A stretch of DNA of 6,177 nt from an uncultured Actinomycetes bacterium. GTDB lineage: Bacteria; Actinomycetota; Thermoleophilia; Solirubrobacterales; Thermoleophilaceae. Every line of letters starts with the position of its first letter. Positions within the stretch are counted from its first letter, which is position 1. The stretch spans positions 1-6,177 of the forward strand of contig CAMLNW010000173.1 of the NCBI GenBank assembly GCA_946481495.1, given 5' to 3'. Position numbers and translations under genes: made by a program. Shown here piece after piece: positions 1 through 6,177 of the stretch. The notes beneath the pieces are model-generated. The model did no database searches and was not told the DNA's origin. It saw only the letters and a program-made list of their open reading frames with translations.

Positions 1-1
1 C

Positions 2-3000
2 GCGGCAGTGTCGGACCCCTTGAGGACGAAGCTGAACAGCCCGCAGCCGCCGGTCACTGCAGCGAACGGCGCCACGCCGCTTTCTGGCGGGGCGGGGACG
101 GCCACCGTCGCGAATACGGTCACGGGCTCTAACAGCTTCGAGATTTGCACCACCGCAGCAGACTGCAAACGCGGCACCGCACCTATCGGCAACGGAGCTG
201 GCGGAACCTTCGGTGGTGTTATCGGATACGTTGCGGTCGCCCCCGCTGGAGCGCTCAACGCGGGCAACGTGGTGGTCGGCGATGGGAACCGCAACCGGGT
301 GCAGGAGTTCACCGCATCGGGCCAGTTCGTCCGCACCTTTGGATTCGATGTCGTCAACGTCGGTCCGGGCGAGACCCCTACCGACCAGTTCGAGATCTGT
401 CGAGCCACGGATTTTGATGTCTGCAAGAACGGGACTCCCGGTGCCGGGGTCGGCCAGTTCGCCAACGCAAGTATCAGTACCGCAAACCTTCGGGTCGGGG
501 TAGACACCAATGGGTCCATCTACACGGTCGACGCGGCGGCGCCCGGGAACAACTTCCGGGTGCAGAAGTTCACCCCGTCGGGGGGTGGGCTGGTTCCGTC
601 GCTCTTCAACCCTGCGATCAGTCTGACTGGATCGCTAAGCGGAACTAGTGTTACCGACAGTCCGACCGATGTCGCGGTCGATCCAACCAACAACCACGTC
701 TATGTCGTAAAGGCGTTTCCTGCGGGGGAGGGTAATCCGGTGGCGTCGGTTGCGGAGCGGCGGGTGTTGGAGTTCGACGCTGCGGGAAGCCTGGTCGAGA
801 CCCATATCGCAAACTACGCAGTGAACTCTGTCAGGGGGCTAGCGGTCAAGGCCAGCGGCGGATCGGGCTATCTGACCTCGGTCACTGGCACTCCGCGCTT
901 GTACACGCTCGGCACTCCGGTCCAGCCGACGGTCGCGGTGGAGGCTACGACGGCGGTCACGGCGACGACCGCGACGCTGAACGGGACAGTCAATCCCAAC
1001 GGTGGCGAGCCGGCGCTCAACACGACCTACCGGTTCGAGTACTCCCCAGACGGAACCAACTGGACCAAGGCACCGGCGGCCAACGTCGACATCGGCGGCG
1101 GCAGCGCCACGGTCGTCGTCAGCCAAGACATCGCGGGCCTGCAGCCCAACCGCCCCTACCAGGTGCGGCTGGTCGCCAACAAAGGCGGCTCGCCTACGAC
1201 CTCGACAGGAACCGACGGTGACTTCACCACCGACCCGACAGCGCCCTCAGCGACGACTCTTGACGCGTTCTGGGACGGCTCCACAGGCGAACTGACGATC
1301 CGCGGCCTAGTCAACCCCAACAACCAGGACACCGACTACTACTTCGAGTACGGCACCGACACCGACTACGGATCCAGCATCCCAGTCACCGAGGACGCCG
1401 ACGCTGGCGACGGCGGCCAACCGATCGTCGTGGCTCAACAACTAGCGGACCTGGACTCCGACTCCAGCTACCACTACCGGGTCGTCGCAGTCAACGACAC
1501 CGGCACCACCGCCGGCGAAGACCGCATAGTGGCTGCCTACAGCCAACCTGAGGAGCGTGCCCACGAGTGGGTAAGCCGCGGCGACAGCTGGGGGATCGGG
1601 ATCCTCGGAGCTAGTTGGGCGATCGGGGCGATAAGTGACGACGGTGATCGGGTCGGGTTCAGTGCGCAGACGTTCAATCAGCCTGAGAGTGAGCCCGGGC
1701 CGAGTAATCCGGTGACGGCAAGACGTACCGCCTCGGGCTGGACTACTTCGGCGAGGGTGCCAGATGCGAGCGTTGCTAACGGTTCCTATTCGGGGACGTG
1801 GTATATGAGCTCCGCCGACGGGACCACGACGCTGTGGCCCGAGGCGACGCGGGCGGGTCGTCAGCGCGGCGAGGTCGGATGGGGCCTCATCCACGACAAC
1901 GGGCGCACCGAAGCCTTCCCCACACTGCAGCCGATCAATCAGACTGGACCGGCTGTTTTGGGTAGCGAGTACAGGCTGGTGGGCGGGTCCGCCGACCTTT
2001 CTACGTTTGTCTTCAAGTGGAGCAACGGACAGGGCACGATCCAGCTCTTGCCCGACGAGCCGTTGCTTCCCGTGCCGGTTAGGTTCCAATCCAATTTGTA
2101 CGCGGTTACCGGTGCGGGTGGCGCGAACTCGCGTCTGACGGTCGTTAATCGTGCTACCGATCCGAGCCCTGGGGTGCGTGGGGCTGTCATCGGCGGTGCT
2201 TGTGGTGCGGGTCTCGGCGGCCGCCTCTTCGATGAGTCCGACCCGACACCGCAGCGGATCCATCGCGCTGTGTCGATCAATGGGTCGGTGGTGTACTTCA
2301 CCGCTATTCCCGACGCCACCGCCGCTGGCACCGGGACCTGCGCAGGGAACGTGGCGACAGAGCGTCGTCGTTTGTACAAGCGGGTTGATGATTCGACCAC
2401 TGTGCAGGTGTCGGCGGCGCAGTGCACCGACCCCTGTTTGGACAGCGGCAGCAACAGCGATTTGTTCAAGAACGCGTCGCTCGACGGTTCGGTGGTCGCG
2501 TTCGTGAGCCCGAGGCAGTTGGTCGATGCCGATGACGACACGACGGTGGATCTGTACTTGTATGACGAGTCGCCGCCGGCGGGTCAGCCTACGTTGGCAC
2601 AGGCTTCGGCAGGTGAGGTCGTCGCCGGTGAGCATCCGAATGTGGGTCAGGGCGCTCAGGTGGTGGATGTGCATGACATGTCGGCGGATGGGTCGCGGGT
2701 GTACTTCACCGCCCGCGGGGTGCTGGCGGGTCCTAATGCTCTCGGCGCTGCGCCTGTGGCGGGGCAACTCAACATGTATGTCTTTGAGCGCGATGGCGAG
2801 CATCCCGCTGGCCGGATCGAGTTCGTAGCCGGCGGCCTCGACGTCACAGATGCCAGGAATCTTGTTGGTGGCGATGCGGCGCTTGCGTTGCCCAACGGTG
2901 AGATCGATGGGGATGGGCGGTTTCTGTTGTTCACCGCGTCGGCGCCGCTGCTGCCGCAGGATGTCGATAGCGCACGGGATGTCTACCGTTATGAGGACGC

Positions 3001-3859
3001 GACGGGTGAGCTGTTGTGTTTGTCGTGTGCGGGCAACGCGAACCTTGGCGTGGCTGTGGGTGGGTTGCAGTCGGTCTATGTGCAGAGCTTGGCTGATGCG
3101 CCGCTGCGTGGCCGTGCGGCGAGTGGAGATGTGTCGACGGTTGTGTTCGCGACGCGCGAGGCGTTGCTCGACGCCGATCAGAACACCGCTCCGGACGCCT
3201 ATATGTGGCGTGAGGGGACGTTGTCGTTGGTAAGCGGCGCTACCGGGTCGGAAGGCACTTCGTTTAGTCCAGCTGGCGATGGGGCTATGGCCGAGCCAAC
3301 GATCAGTCCTGATGGGCGTGATGTGTTCTTTGTGACGCTCGCTGGTCTCGATCCGGCTGATGGCAACAACGTCGCCGATATCTACGACGCCCGTGTCGGT
3401 GGCGGGTTCCCAATTGAGCCTCCACCGCCTGACCCATGCGACGCGCTCGCCGACGACTGCCAAGGCGACGGCGCCGACTCGGCGCAGGCCGATGACAGGA
3501 CCGCGACGGGGGGCGGCAACGCCGACGCGCAGAAACGCGGCACGCTTTCCGTCGCCTCCCTGTCCAAGCGGGCGCGCAAAAAGGCGTCGCGTACCGGGCG
3601 ACTTGCCCTATCGATTCGCGCATCGTCCCCGGGCTTGGTGTCGGTGTCGGTGTGGGCGAGGCTCGGCAAACGGGTCCGAGTCGGCCACGCCTCGAAACCC
3701 GCCGACAACGCTGGCGCGGTAACGCTCAAAGTACGGCTGTCCGAACGCGCACGGCGACGGCTCGAAGCCGGCAAGAGCCTGCGGCTGTCGATCGTAGTCG
3801 GACAGTCCGGCGCTCGCACGCGAACTACGTCTGTCCTTCTATCCGGGGTGAAGTCATGA
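2..3859 (+). CDS. Giant exported-type protein, 5' partial: NHL repeats, two Fn3-like domains, PD40-like beta-propeller, basic C-terminal domain
   Basis: The frame is open at the left edge. The first possible start inside is GTG at 8 (residue 1 here), but the protein after it has no signal peptide and begins inside a repeat region, so the true start is probably upstream. Visible length is 1283 residues from that GTG. Domains in order: NHL-type repeats at about 60-300 (NRVQEFTASGQFVRTFG, FRVQKFTPSG, DVAVDPTNNHVYVV); two fibronectin-III-like domains at about 306-408 and 413-510 (ATLNGTVNPNGG, YRFEYSPDG; IRGLVNPNN, YYFEYGTDTDYG); a TolB/PD40-like beta-propeller at about 540-1130 with recurring ..DGS-VVYFT strands (VSINGSVVYFTA, ASLDGSVVAFVS, MSADGSRVYFTA, ISPDGRDVFFVT); an acidic Pro/Asp linker at 1136-1175; and a basic domain at 1176-1283. 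Cysteines come in close pairs (806/810, 1004/1007, 1144/1151), which suits an oxidised, extracytoplasmic protein. No catalytic motif, transmembrane helix or LPXTG signal is seen. Such propeller/NHL proteins usually bind partners or ligands; a specific role is unknown. The gene overlaps the next by 4 bases. Confidence 0.9.
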   Translation, partial: AAVSDPLRTKLNSPQPPVTAANGATPLSGGAGTATVANTVTGSNSFEICTTAADCKRGTAPIGNGAGGTFGGVIGYVAVAPAGALNAGNVVVGDGNRNRVQEFTASGQFVRTFGFDVVNVGPGETPTDQFEICRATDFDVCKNGTPGAGVGQFANASISTANLRVGVDTNGSIYTVDAAAPGNNFRVQKFTPSGGGLVPSLFNPAISLTGSLSGTSVTDSPTDVAVDPTNNHVYVVKAFPAGEGNPVASVAERRVLEFDAAGSLVETHIANYAVNSVRGLAVKASGGSGYLTSVTGTPRLYTLGTPVQPTVAVEATTAVTATTATLNGTVNPNGGEPALNTTYRFEYSPDGTNWTKAPAANVDIGGGSATVVVSQDIAGLQPNRPYQVRLVANKGGSPTTSTGTDGDFTTDPTAPSATTLDAFWDGSTGELTIRGLVNPNNQDTDYYFEYGTDTDYGSSIPVTEDADAGDGGQPIVVAQQLADLDSDSSYHYRVVAVNDTGTTAGEDRIVAAYSQPEERAHEWVSRGDSWGIGILGASWAIGAISDDGDRVGFSAQTFNQPESEPGPSNPVTARRTASGWTTSARVPDASVANGSYSGTWYMSSADGTTTLWPEATRAGRQRGEVGWGLIHDNGRTEAFPTLQPINQTGPAVLGSEYRLVGGSADLSTFVFKWSNGQGTIQLLPDEPLLPVPVRFQSNLYAVTGAGGANSRLTVVNRATDPSPGVRGAVIGGACGAGLGGRLFDESDPTPQRIHRAVSINGSVVYFTAIPDATAAGTGTCAGNVATERRRLYKRVDDSTTVQVSAAQCTDPCLDSGSNSDLFKNASLDGSVVAFVSPRQLVDADDDTTVDLYLYDESPPAGQPTLAQASAGEVVAGEHPNVGQGAQVVDVHDMSADGSRVYFTARGVLAGPNALGAAPVAGQLNMYVFERDGEHPAGRIEFVAGGLDVTDARNLVGGDAALALPNGEIDGDGRFLLFTASAPLLPQDVDSARDVYRYEDATGELLCLSCAGNANLGVAVGGLQSVYVQSLADAPLRGRAASGDVSTVVFATREALLDADQNTAPDAYMWREGTLSLVSGATGSEGTSFSPAGDGAMAEPTISPDGRDVFFVTLAGLDPADGNNVADIYDARVGGGFPIEPPPPDPCDALADDCQGDGADSAQADDRTATGGGNADAQKRGTLSVASLSKRARKKASRTGRLALSIRASSPGLVSVSVWARLGKRVRVGHASKPADNAGAVTLKVRLSERARRRLEAGKSLRLSIVVGQSGARTRTTSVLLSGVKS
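137..433 (+). repeat. Two FEIC/Cys repeat motifs inside the NHL region
   Basis: Two copies of a short cysteine motif occur 84 residues apart in the first protein. Copy 1 is at residues 44-56 (nt 137-175), reading FEIC..., with C47 and C53 spaced C-x5-C and then K-x-G. Copy 2 is at residues 128-142 (nt 389-433), again FEIC, with C131 and C139 spaced C-x7-C and then K-N-G. Each is followed by a Gly-rich stretch (GGTFGG; GVGQFAN), and copy 1 precedes an NHL-like strand block. I recognise the pattern as an insertion common between NHL repeats of Solirubrobacterales-type proteins. A disulfide loop in each copy is inference. Confidence 0.6.
923..1537 (+). other. Tandem fibronectin-III-like domains (residues about 306-510)
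   Basis: Two consecutive beta-sandwich-like units lie between the NHL and propeller regions. Both show the order 'ATL-x-G-x-VNPN ... Y-x-FEYG/S ... L-x-P/D-x-x-x-Y-x-(V/Y)RV/L-VA-N'. Unit 1 has TATLNGTVNPNGG, YRFEYSPDG, GLQPNRPYQVRLVANKGG. Unit 2 has LTIRGLVNPNN, YYFEYGTD, DLDSDSSYHYRVVAVNDTG. Such domains usually act as spacers or binding modules in secreted proteins. Codon use in unit 2 is strongly C-ending. Confidence 0.7.
2525..3385 (+). repeat. Four acidic D-x-D...D-x-Y motifs at propeller blade ends
   Basis: In the propeller part of the first protein an acidic motif recurs after the strand that reads VxF. The copies are at residues 840-850 (DADDDTTVDLY), 985-993 (DVDSARDVY), 1055-1065 (DADQNTAPDAY) and 1115-1126 (DPADGNNVADIY). 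All end in D-x-Y, and the first three begin D-x-D. This spacing repeats with the propeller blades and so marks the same structural position. Asp-rich loops like these can bind calcium, but that is only a possibility here. Confidence 0.55.
3845..3851 (+). promoter_or_regulatory. Ribosome binding site of the second gene, inside the end of the first gene
   Basis: GGGGTGA ends four bases before the ATG at 3856 and resembles the Shine-Dalgarno consensus GGAGGTGA. With the ATGA stop/start overlap it fixes the start of the second gene at 3856 and argues against the longer upstream extension of that frame. It lies wholly within the last codons of the first gene, so there is no room for a separate promoter between the genes. 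Confidence 0.7.
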
Positions 3860-4947
3860 GCTTGTCGAAGACCGTTCTAGTGGCCCTTCGGCGTGCAGCG
3901 ATCGCCTTCGGGGCACTCGCGATCCTCGGTTTCAATGCGGCGTCTGCAGTGGCGGCGCCCTCGTTGGAAGTGGCGGCGAGTCACATCGCGAATGAGACCC
4001 AGGCGGTGGAGGTGTTTTCCAACAGCGGCACGTTCCGGTTGACGTTTGGTGCTGACACCACGTCCGATCTTGCCGCTACCGCCACGGCTGGACAGGTCCA
4101 GGCGGCGCTCAACGCATTGCCGTTGATCAACATTGGCGGCGGCTCGGTAACGGTGGTGAGAGTTGACCTTGGCGGTGATGCCGCTAAGTCGTTCTCCTAC
4201 GAAGTCACCTTCGGCGGCGGCCCGTTGGCGAACACTGACGTTGCGGAGATGACTGTCTCTGACGGTACGGTGCCGCTCGGCGGTAGCACCGCGAGGCCGT
4301 TTGTCACGACCCCGGATCCTGCGGGAATCAATCGCGGCGACGAGTCCCTCAGCTATTTGTTGTCGGTCAAGAACACCGGTACCGAACCGACATCGGGCAC
4401 GACCACGGTCGCCATCGATCTGCCGACTGGCCTGAAGTTTGGCGGCGCCGCAGCGTTTGATATCCCAGGATGGACTTGTCGTTTCAGCGCGTCGCTTTGC
4501 ACGAGCTCCAACATCGTCGCTCCCGGCGGCTCGTTTCCGGCGTTGAGGCTGCCGGTCTGGGTGTATCCGGCGTTTGCGCCTGACAGCCCGACAGCCACGT
4601 TCACCGCCTTTGGCGGCGGCGCGTCCAACGAGGCGATCGCTCAGGACAGCTTCAGTTTTGGTGCGATGGTCCCATTCGATGTCACCTACATGGCCGCAGG
4701 CGCATACGACCAGGCCGGTGGCGACTACCTGCAGGCTGGCGGACATCCATTCAGCGCGGCGAGCAGCCTCACGGCCAGCACCCGCATCAGCAGCGTGGGA
4801 GGGCCCATCTTGACCTCCGCGACGTCGTCTTCGATCTGCCGCCCGGATTCATCGGCAATCCTCGCGCCGTCGAGAACCCTTGCACCGTCGCGCAGGTCAG
4901 TGCTAGCTCGTGTCCGGCATCGGCGGCCGTTGGTGGAGTCTTCGTGA
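3856..4947 (+). CDS. N-terminal part of a large secreted modular beta-domain protein, frame broken near 4803
   Basis: ATG at 3856 overlaps the TGA of the preceding gene (ATGA) and follows a good ribosome binding site. The product as written is 363 residues. Residues 1-34 form a clear Sec signal peptide: K5, R12 and R13, a hydrophobic core at about 14-26, and likely cleavage around AVA-A-P at 31-35. Residues about 46-138 match a beta domain seen in many bacterial surface proteins, with NETQAVEV at the start, GTFRLTFGADTT, AGQVQAALNALP and a Gly-rich closing strand. Residues about 155-268 look like a DUF11-type Ig-like domain (LLSVKNTGTEPTSGTTTVAI, GWTC, APGGSFPALRL). Residues 284-316 (QAGGHPFSAASSL) begin the repeated module of this family. 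From about residue 317 to the stop at 4947, 47 residues, the sequence loses family character because the true frame continues one base back. No enzyme motif is visible. The role is probably extracellular and structural or adhesive, by inference only. Confidence 0.8.
   Translation: MSLSKTVLVALRRAAIAFGALAILGFNAASAVAAPSLEVAASHIANETQAVEVFSNSGTFRLTFGADTTSDLAATATAGQVQAALNALPLINIGGGSVTVVRVDLGGDAAKSFSYEVTFGGGPLANTDVAEMTVSDGTVPLGGSTARPFVTTPDPAGINRGDESLSYLLSVKNTGTEPTSGTTTVAIDLPTGLKFGGAAAFDIPGWTCRFSASLCTSSNIVAPGGSFPALRLPVWVYPAFAPDSPTATFTAFGGGASNEAIAQDSFSFGAMVPFDVTYMAAGAYDQAGGDYLQAGGHPFSAASSLTASTRISSVGGPILTSATSSSICRPDSSAILAPSRTLAPSRRSVLARVRHRRPLVESS
4797..4806 (+). other. Apparent -1 frameshift in the second gene
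   Basis: Up to 4803 the family-like protein reads in the frame of the ATG at 3856 (QAGGHPFS...SSVGG). From 4806 it reads one base back (HLDLRDVVFDLPPGF...). The junction is a G/C run, GGGAGGGCCC. Restoring one G would read V-G-G-A-H-L-D-L without a break. The downstream frame has no ATG, GTG or TTG between its stop at 4581-4583 and GTG at 4944, so the conserved stretch 4806-4943 cannot be made without a shift. The cause may be a sequencing or assembly error in a homopolymer, or a real inactivating deletion. No proper slippery heptamer is present. Confidence 0.75.
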
Positions 4948-6177
4948 CGCTCGCCGAGGAGGACTTTGGACAGGCGTCGCCGCTGTTTCGGATCATTTCC
5001 GAGGACGGCTACCCGGCCTCGTTCGCGTTCCGGCCTGTGCCCATATCGTCGCTGACGTTCGTGGTCCGTCCGAAGCTGCGCAGCAACGGCGACTACGGCA
5101 TCACCGCGATATCGCCACTCGCACCGCAGGCTCCCGAGGTTCTAACGGTCGAGTACGCGACACTTTGCAACTACGGCGCCAAGAGAGGTGGCGTGGGTCC
5201 TTCGCCGCTGTTTCTCGGCTGCAACGCGCCGGGTGATCCGGGTGCGTTCTCGACGCCGTTCTTGACGAATCCGACGGATTGTCCGGGGACTGGCCCCGTG
5301 ACGCGGGCTCATATCGATTCGTATTCGCACATTGGTGCTCTGACGGCCGATGGGTTCCCCGATCTCAGCGATCCGGCCTGGAAGAGTCGGGAGGTTGTGT
5401 CGCCGCCGACAACCGACTGCGACCAGGTGCCGTTCGAGCCTGCGATGGATGTGATGGCGACGTCGTCGGCGCCGGACTCTCCAGCGGGCCTTGATGTCGA
5501 TCTCGACGTGCCGCAGGATGGGTTGCTCGATCCGGATGGGATCGCGACCGCGCATTTGAAGAAGACGGTCGTGGAGCTTCCCGAGGGGTTCTCTGTGAAC
5601 CCGTCAGCGGCGACAGGACTGCAGGCCTGCACGGATGAGCAGATGGCTATGCATCGCTTGACCGCGCCGAATTGTCCGGACGGGTCGAAGCTGGGGACGG
5701 TGCGGGTGACTTCGCCGGTCGTGGACGAGCCGTTGACCGGGGACTTCTATCTCGGCGAGCCGAAGTCGACCGACCCGCAGTCGGGGGAGATGCTGCGGTT
5801 GTGGGTGTCGGTCCGCAACGACAAGCTCGGCCTGTCGGCGAAGCTGCCGGGCTCTACGGTGGCCGATCCATCGACCGGTCGGTTGACGGCGACCTTCGAC
5901 CAGAATCCGCGGGTCCCGTTCGACTCGTTGGAGGTCGATCTCAAGGGCGGTAGCCGGGGTGTGCTCGCCACACCCCAGGATTGCGGGCCGCGCACGTCAA
6001 TGTCGACACTGTCGCCGTGGAGCGGTACCGCCCCGGTTGAGCAGAACAGCGACACCGTGATCGACGGTGATTGCTCGGAGCGCTTCGCGCCGAAGCTCGA
6101 CGCGGGCAGCTCCGATAGCCAGGGCCGTGGCCAGGGTGGCACGTATAGCTTCAAGTTCTCGCGTGAGGATGGTGAGC
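4806..6177 (+). CDS. Continuation of the second gene: repeated beta modules of the secreted protein, open at the right edge
   Basis: This frame has no stop from 4806 to the window end (457 codons) and continues the protein begun at 3856. It reads as repeated modules. Module 1 has VVFDLPPGFIGNP at about 4824-4862 and a Cys pair at 4881 and 4911. A middle block contains FLTNPTDCPG and FPDLSDPAWKS. Module 2 begins with FEPAMDVMATSSAPDSPAGL, has VVELPEGFSVNPSA near 5568, a Cys pair at 5628 and 5673, then PDGSKLGTVRVTSPVVDEPL and FYLGEPKS. Next come LPGSTVADPSTGRLTATFD and PQDCG..TSMSTLSPWSG. A third module opens at 6084 with FAPKLDAG and FKFSREDGE at the edge. I recognise this series from very large, mostly unannotated Solirubrobacterales exported proteins. 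No catalytic residues are apparent. A gene caller would probably start it at GTG 4944, but the conserved residues before that show it belongs to the upstream gene. Confidence 0.8.
4827..6176 (+). repeat. Diverged tandem protein modules (two copies plus the start of a third)
   Basis: Copy 1 core (from about 4827) is V-x-D-L-P-P-G-F-x-x-N-P followed by C-x9-C-P-x-x-x-x-V-G-x-V. Copy 2 core (from about 5568) is V-x-E-L-P-E-G-F-x-x-N-P followed by C-x14-C-P-x-x-x-x-L-G-T-V. Each is preceded by an opening block of the type 'F-x-x-x-(A/S)...(A/S)G', seen as QAGGHPFS before copy 1, AMDVMATSSAPDSPAGLD before copy 2, and KLDAGSSDSQGRG at 6090 for a third copy whose core lies beyond the edge. The similarity is at protein level; I see no DNA-level identity, so the duplication is old. 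Confidence 0.6.
4932..4946 (+). promoter_or_regulatory. Possible reinitiation site: GGTGGAG plus GTG overlapping the frameshifted stop
   Basis: GGTGGAG at 4932-4938 lies five bases before GTG at 4944, and this GTG overlaps the TGA (4945-4947) that ends the upstream frame, giving GTGA. It could in principle allow coupled restart of translation in the downstream frame. The bases are also plain coding sequence of the continuous family protein, so the resemblance may be chance. A restarted product would lack a signal peptide. Confidence 0.3.

Noticed and set aside
8..10. GTG at 8 as the true start of the first gene
   Set aside because: The frame is open to the left edge, no ribosome binding site can be seen in the seven bases before it, and no signal peptide follows although the protein looks exported. 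The real start is probably outside the window.
1442..3463. Long antisense open frame of 673 codons opposite the propeller region
   Set aside because: Its codons are the exact in-register reverse complement of the sense codons, so it stays open only because the sense gene lacks TTA, CTA and TCA codons there; it begins and ends at such a case (CTA at 1442). Its translation is Arg/His-rich with no recognisable domain.
3637..3654. Three near-identical hexamers GGTGTC GGTGTC GGTGTG
   Set aside because: They encode the V-S-V-S-V beta strand of the basic domain and are explained by coding sequence; too short to treat as a functional repeat.
3652..3855. Upstream extension of the second gene's frame to an ATG at 3652
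   Set aside because: The 68 extra residues are Arg/Thr-rich shadow sequence of the first gene and would bury the signal peptide. The ATG at 3856 has a ribosome binding site and the ATGA overlap.
3877..4746. Antisense open frame of 289 codons opposite the second gene
   Set aside because: Again in register with the sense codons and bounded by a sense CTA at 3877. The sense strand carries the signal peptide and recognisable domains, so this is a shadow.
4797..4806. Programmed -1 ribosomal frameshifting
   Set aside because: The G/C run does not fit an X-XXY-YYZ slippery heptamer in the reading frame: shifting GGG to AGG or CCC to GCC breaks first-position pairing. I saw no obvious downstream hairpin by eye, though no folding was run.
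4910..5236. Small + strand open frame in a third frame, 108 codons
   Set aside because: It overlaps the continuous family-like frame from 4806 and shows only Arg/Gly-rich shadow sequence with no domain.

Overview
The window is GC-rich and coding on the + strand from edge to edge. It looks like part of an actinobacterial chromosome, most likely from the class Thermoleophilia (Solirubrobacterales, for example Solirubrobacter, Conexibacter or Patulibacter relatives). The lineage call is inference: the domain styles in both proteins (NHL repeats with inserted FEIC/Cys motifs, a propeller with CLSC-type cysteine pairs, QAGGHPF and DLPPGF..NP modules, a basic C-terminal domain) are ones I associate with very large exported proteins of that group. 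No similarity search was possible.

Layout. Positions 2-3859 hold the 3' part of a giant exported-type protein gene, open at the left edge. It encodes NHL-type repeats, two fibronectin-III-like domains, a TolB/PD40-like beta-propeller, an acidic linker and a strongly basic C-terminal domain. Its TGA overlaps the ATG of the next gene (ATGA, 3856-3859). That second gene starts with a clear signal peptide and runs to the right edge. It encodes an EVQTV/AQVQAAL-type beta domain, a DUF11-like domain and a series of repeated beta modules. As written, its frame is broken near 4797-4806: the family-like sequence moves from one frame to another, a -1 shift, and the upstream frame stops at 4947. One missing G in the GGG run there would explain it.

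The two genes are probably co-transcribed and translationally coupled, and both products probably act outside the cytoplasm, as surface or secreted proteins. No enzyme active site, transporter, nuclease, transposase, RNA gene, CRISPR array, terminator or intergenic gap was seen. Nothing here resembles a defence or mobile system. The points worth attention are the broken second gene, the modular repeats and the composite architecture of the first protein. The biological function of both proteins is unknown.
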